Source: Leptasterias polaris (taxonomy: Eukaryota; Echinodermata; Asteroidea; Forcipulatida; Asteriidae). Taken from it: a DNA stretch of 64,000 nt. Shown one piece after another: positions 59,968 through 64,000 of this stretch. Under the pieces are notes generated by a model that saw only the letters and a list, made by a program, of their open reading frames with translations, was not told the DNA's origin and did not search any database. Location: positions 186,001 to 250,000 of the forward strand of contig JAZGTN010000009.1 in NCBI GenBank assembly GCA_037783415.1. The letters are read 5' to 3'. How positions within the stretch are numbered: position 1 is the stretch's first letter; each line of letters starts with the position of its first letter. Both the position numbers and the translations under genes were made by a program.

Positions 59968-60838
59968 TACATGAAATATCAAGGGTGTAAAATTGTTGGG
60001 TTTATAATGTAATGCTAAATATATATATTTTCATTTTGGCAACTTAAATCCGGAAAACAATATTACTTCACAAATGTTAACGACCCCGCACCTATCCTTT
60101 AAATTACCACACCCCTCTTAAAACAATGGTTTGTACACCCCCCTAAACAAATATTTTTTTATAACCATATAACACCGGGATTAGACTCCCTCATCTTTAC
60201 GATTCAAGTGAATATGGTTAAATTTTATGTGCAATCCACCAATAAAAATTATTCCAAAAATGGCGGTTACACAGGACTTCAGGTTTTATGTCCCATCCGA
60301 AGGACAACACATTTGGGGTAAAGTGTCTTGCTTAGGGACAAAAGTTGTTGAAATGCAGAACCCAGTTCCGCACCCGCAACCACCCCCCACCTATAATTTT
60401 TATGCCCACCCTCCCCCCTTAAATTTTGTTTATGGATAACGGGACAACACTCCCTGATCTTAACGATTAAAGTGCCCACACCCCCCTTTATAATTGGTGT
60501 GAAATCTGCATCATTACCGCTACATGTCGATTTGTCAAAGTGTCAAAAATATGGGTGTATAGAACTTGTTACTTGCCTAACCTATTTTTATGACAATCCC
60601 CAACCACCACGTTCTATGTACTAGTCTTAGTCAATTAGGAATATGGGGTCCCCATGCACTCAGTGTATTCAATAACAACTGCCTTTAATTTGACCTTTTT
60701 ACTGTATAATAAATACATACTTCCAATGTGAGTAGTATAAATATTAATACGTCACTGATTTTGTACCTTCTTTTTGCTTTGCAAATATGCTGGCCAGTAT
60801 TACTTTATATTCTATTAAATGGAAGGTGGAATGATTTA

Positions 60839-61201
60839 TTAACTCTTTGGCTCCGGAATTAAATTGTAGATTTTTGCGCGTTTGTACGTAAATAATTTTA
60901 GGGAAATCAGCAACAACATGGAAATGAAGGTAAAGCAGTGCACAATAAGTTCCCCAAAAATGAGTCTTTTCTGTGGCTCACATAATGTTGTTTTTATGTG
61001 GCTCACAGAAATGTCCCGTTCCCTACGGAAAGCCGCTCACAGCGGATCGTTGACGTCAGTGTAGATAATTCGGGGAATCCACATGACGTGTGCCCTGAAT
61101 TACCTACACTGATGTCAACGAGCCGCTGTGAGCGGCTTTCCGTAGGGAACGGGACATTTCTGTGAGCCGCTGTGAGCGGCTCGCCGTAGCGAAATAGTTA
61201 A
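60839..61201. mobile_element. Nested TTAA-flanked MITE, copy 2
   Basis: Identical in layout to 48398-48760, with TTAA at both ends and the long internal palindrome. Confidence 0.7.
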
Positions 61202-61382
61202 TAACTACTGGGTTTTAAGTCGGCCCTCATGACAACAATGATTATTGGATGTTATATAATCTGGGTGCATGGGGAGCCCATGTTCCCACTGAACAGGATG
61301 TTAAGCTCCATAATCGGTGTAAATGTATCAACACTCAATATATTGGCATTTCGATTCCATTTCGAATCCTGTGACAATGTGA

Positions 61383-62066
61383 TCAATCATCGTTATCATT
61401 ATTATCAAGTGTCAAATGTGCAAAGCAAGAGGCGCATGCAGATATGTGCTTCTGTTGCTCCTGTGGAATTTGAAATGAAAAAGTGAATGTCTTCCACCGC
61501 ACAGACATCATCTCGGTCTCAAGCTCATCAATAGAGGCACCATTAACATACACAAATGGCCGCTTTCCAGTGCAAAAGATCGGTGTGTCCTTATCAAAAG
61601 TTATATCTTTGGCATAATGGGTCTTAGGCGCTGGGAAATGGACCGTTTGCCCTTCCAATAACAAAAGCATATCATGCCAAGCTAGTACTTTTGGTGACCA
61701 TCGGAAATCATTTAAAAATACTACCTCGCTTAACTCTGCTCCGACCCACGCAAATGTACCCGTTGCAGGGTTAGTAAATGTTTTATATATCTCATTTAAT
61801 GGATTCAACAAGAAAGTTTTTCCACAGTTGGCTGGCCCTACTAGCATTATGTTTCTATATTTTCCTCGTCCCTTTGTTAACAATAAATACATACTATTTG
61901 CAAATGTACTCATCTGAATCCCATTTTGGGAAAGTATATATTTGGCACTATCCAGCCAGACTCCATTGCAAGTGCAGCCATCCTGGGAAGCTTTTTGTAG
62001 GATCCCCAGTCTACTACGCCGGGCTCTTTGCAGTGTTTCTTCGGCATCTTGTAGTTGCCATGCAGT
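61383..62066 (-). CDS. Rep protein exon 2, copy 2 (SF3 helicase)
   Basis: The predicted protein segment is identical to copy 1, including GPANCGKT, EVVFLNDFRW and DTPIFCTGKRP. The acceptor and stop are conserved. Confidence 0.85.
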   Translation of the reverse strand, partial: TAWQLQDAEETLQRARRSRLGILQKASQDGCTCNGVWLDSAKYILSQNGIQMSTFANSMYLLLTKGRGKYRNIMLVGPANCGKTFLLNPLNEIYKTFTNPATGTFAWVGAELSEVVFLNDFRWSPKVLAWHDMLLLLEGQTVHFPAPKTHYAKDITFDKDTPIFCTGKRPFVYVNGASIDELETEMMSVRWKTFTFSFQIPQEQQKHISACASCFAHLTLDNNDNDD

Positions 62067-63589
62067 CTGTGGAAGTATTATAAAGGACAGACCGTTATAA
62101 GAAATGTGGACACATATCAGTCTGGCAATAAGGCCATTCACCATACCAATCGTGCCTGCGTGAAACAGCCGGTTTCCTCCTCTAATTAGCTTTGACTAGC
62201 TTACCCAGGATTCGTAGCGATTTCAGTATCGCGCATGCACATTCCCATCGGAAGGTCAAATGTCATTTCAGAAACATTTGTTGTTTCACTCATGTGCGAT
62301 TGGAATGGTTATTGGGCTTATTGATGACAGGCATGCAATATTGATGAATCAAGGTCACAATAATGTTACTTATGAAGACTTCATGCAATAAGCCAGTTAC
62401 ATATTTCTACCGTGCATTGTTCAAAAGGGCTACCTTTTCAAAAGTGACATATGAAATTTTACGATGGGAAGCGTGCAAGAGATAGCGAACTCGCTACAAA
62501 TCCTGGGTAAGGTCAAATAACAGTTTGGATTGGCGTGGATGGTCAAAACATCAAATTGGCTTATCTTATTGAAGGTGATGGTGTCACAACAAATCATATG
62601 GCCAAAACTGTGTGCCTTATTGAACATTTAGTTTTAACGGTTCCATATGACCAATTTGATTATAGGTATAATCATTTCCAAACACTTAAATGATTACCCC
62701 TGTCAATAATAATGTCTATATTATGCCTTCAACCGTCGACTTTTTTTGGAGCCCAACCAAATGTAACTACTTGAAATGTTTGACGATTTATTGCAGCTCA
62801 ATAATTGAAGCTAACCATATAAATAAAAGTATACATTTGTGGAAAGCTGTATTTATGCTCTTTAATTTGATGCTAAAATCAGGAGAATGTGAGGTGGTTG
62901 AGAAGGTCATTACCTCCATATTATCATTTGTTTATTGATTTTTTATTTATTTATGATGCTTCCAAATCCAGCAGGCAGCAGCAGCATGCCAAAAGTGCAT
63001 CAGTCACACTGTTACCTGTCTGGATCGTGGGAGAAATCTCCCTCATCGCTGTCAGAATTATTAAATATTTCCCCTAGCACATCAGCTACAGAGACCCTAC
63101 CTTGGGCACCATTTGCAAAACAAAATCTCCTAAAACAGTCAAGAAGTTGCTCCAAAATGGCCAATTTGACCGTCGATCAAAATGTCTGCAAGTGTAGTAC
63201 TAGTACTAGTAGTACTACTACTAGACTGTGTAACTTCAAAATTGCACACAACCAACTCGACACACACAATAACAACAATAATGGCGTGCGCGCATTGACT
63301 TAAAGTTTACACTGTCCCCCATCATAATTATATAAAAAAATAGAGTTGCTTAAGTAGTACCAGCGAAGACGCAATCACGTGGGCCCAATTTCATCGAGCT
63401 GCATAATGAGGTGTAGATAAGTTGTGACGTATTGATGCCGGACGTGCAGTGTAAACTAATGGTAGACCTACATGTATGTTCATAATTATTGGTTAACACT
63501 GCACTTTTGGCTCAAATACGTAACATTTACCAACAGGATAAACGCATAATCTATACGTCATTGTATTACATGAAAGAATGGGATAATAC
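62067..63589 (-). other. Rep intron, copy 2
   Basis: Same sequence as 49626-51148, including the candidate orphan exon (63016-63176 by offset). Confidence 0.6.
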
Positions 63590-64000
63590 CTCTATAGTTT
63601 CCTCTGTAACCTTTCGACCCCGGTTAAGAATGAACTTAGCCAGATCTGTATCTCCTTCCTGCCGTTGTTGCGATGCAAAAGCCATTAGTTCAAGATGGTT
63701 CTTCAGTCCTTTTGCTATGACGATTTCGCCGACATCATATGGAGTCAGTCGCTTACGGCCGCGGCCCCTTCCTCCACGCCCACGGATGTTCAAATTCTTG
63801 TCTGACCCTTGGTGGTCTGCAGGGTGCGCACCGGGCGACAGTGGCTGTGAATGGTCCGCGTTACTCTGTGAAGTCCGTGCGACAACTATTTGCGAAGCAA
63901 CATTGGTCGGAGGCAAATTCAAATCAGGATGACTGTCTGATTTGATGAATTCTAAATCTTCTTTAATGACATATTGCCACGCACTATAATAATTGTGGTG
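63590..64000 (-). CDS. Rep protein exon 1, copy 2 (partial, cut by window end)
   Basis: The C-terminal part of exon 1 is present: the RG-rich run, the LTPYDVGEIVIAKGL linker, the donor and motif III. By offset the start codon would be at 64289-64291, outside the window, so motifs I and II are not visible here. What is visible is identical to copy 1. Confidence 0.8.

Larger units (their letters stand above)
59108..64000. repeat. 12,441-bp tandem unit, copy 2 (runs off the window)
   Basis: Offset of 12,441 bp from copy 1, near-identical throughout the visible 4.9 kb. Whether it also carries piggyBac and the LINE cannot be seen. Confidence 0.9.
59112..64000 (-). mobile_element. HUH-SF3 Rep element, copy 2 (partial)
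   Basis: It starts at the TTAA 59108-59111 in the same monomer position as copy 1. The hairpin foldback (59362-59967) and the nested TTAA MITE (60839-61201) are both present. Because even the nested insertions coincide, this is a segmental copy and not a separate insertion. Confidence 0.85.

Overview
The window reads as a repeat-dominated stretch of an invertebrate deuterostome nuclear genome, most likely an echinoderm and probably a sea star. This rests on intron-bearing genes, an L2-type LINE tail, a tRNA-derived SINE and a TTAA-flanked MITE (2188-2568) that I associate with asteroid genomes. The organism call is inference; no single-copy marker gene confirms it. No prokaryotic features are present.

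Layout. 1-12316 is ordinary repeat-rich euchromatin-like sequence: LINE remnants (3-266 and 4142-4543), the last two exons of an unrecognised gene (736-866 and 1197-1520), foldback elements and MITEs, an interstitial (TTAGGG)n tract (7633-7665), a SINE (about 9290-9440) and a roughly 216-bp tandem repeat next to the satellite. 12317-46666 is one very large satellite array with 217- to 255-bp monomers. Its core (13681-40441) is homogenised and its edges are more diverged. It runs on the plus strand to about 44214 and then switches to the minus strand.

46667-64000 is a nested mobile-element compound inside that satellite. A 5.65-kb element (46671-52325), flanked by TTAA on both sides, carries a two-exon minus-strand gene for a 461-residue Rep protein: an HUH endonuclease domain followed by an SF3 helicase domain. 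Its right-hand TTAA is also the left-hand TTAA of an apparently intact piggyBac transposon (52330-57932). That transposon encodes a two-exon 591-residue transposase, and a 5'-truncated CR1-like LINE sits in the transposase intron. After the right TTAA of piggyBac the satellite resumes at the exact base expected from the empty site. Five monomers later the same Rep element starts again at the same satellite position (59108 onward) and runs off the window. The compound is therefore tandemly duplicated with a 12,441-bp period, and I could see only two base differences between the copies.

How it fits together. The satellite monomer carries several TTAA tetranucleotides, so it is a natural landing platform for TTAA-specific transposition. 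Unequal exchange between monomers can then amplify whatever lands there. The least expected item is the Rep gene: HUH enzymes are not known to make TTAA target duplications, so its precise TTAA flanks suggest that piggyBac machinery moved it, or that it was captured inside a piggyBac-type non-autonomous element. There are no ribosomal RNA genes, functional tRNA genes or CRISPR arrays in the window.
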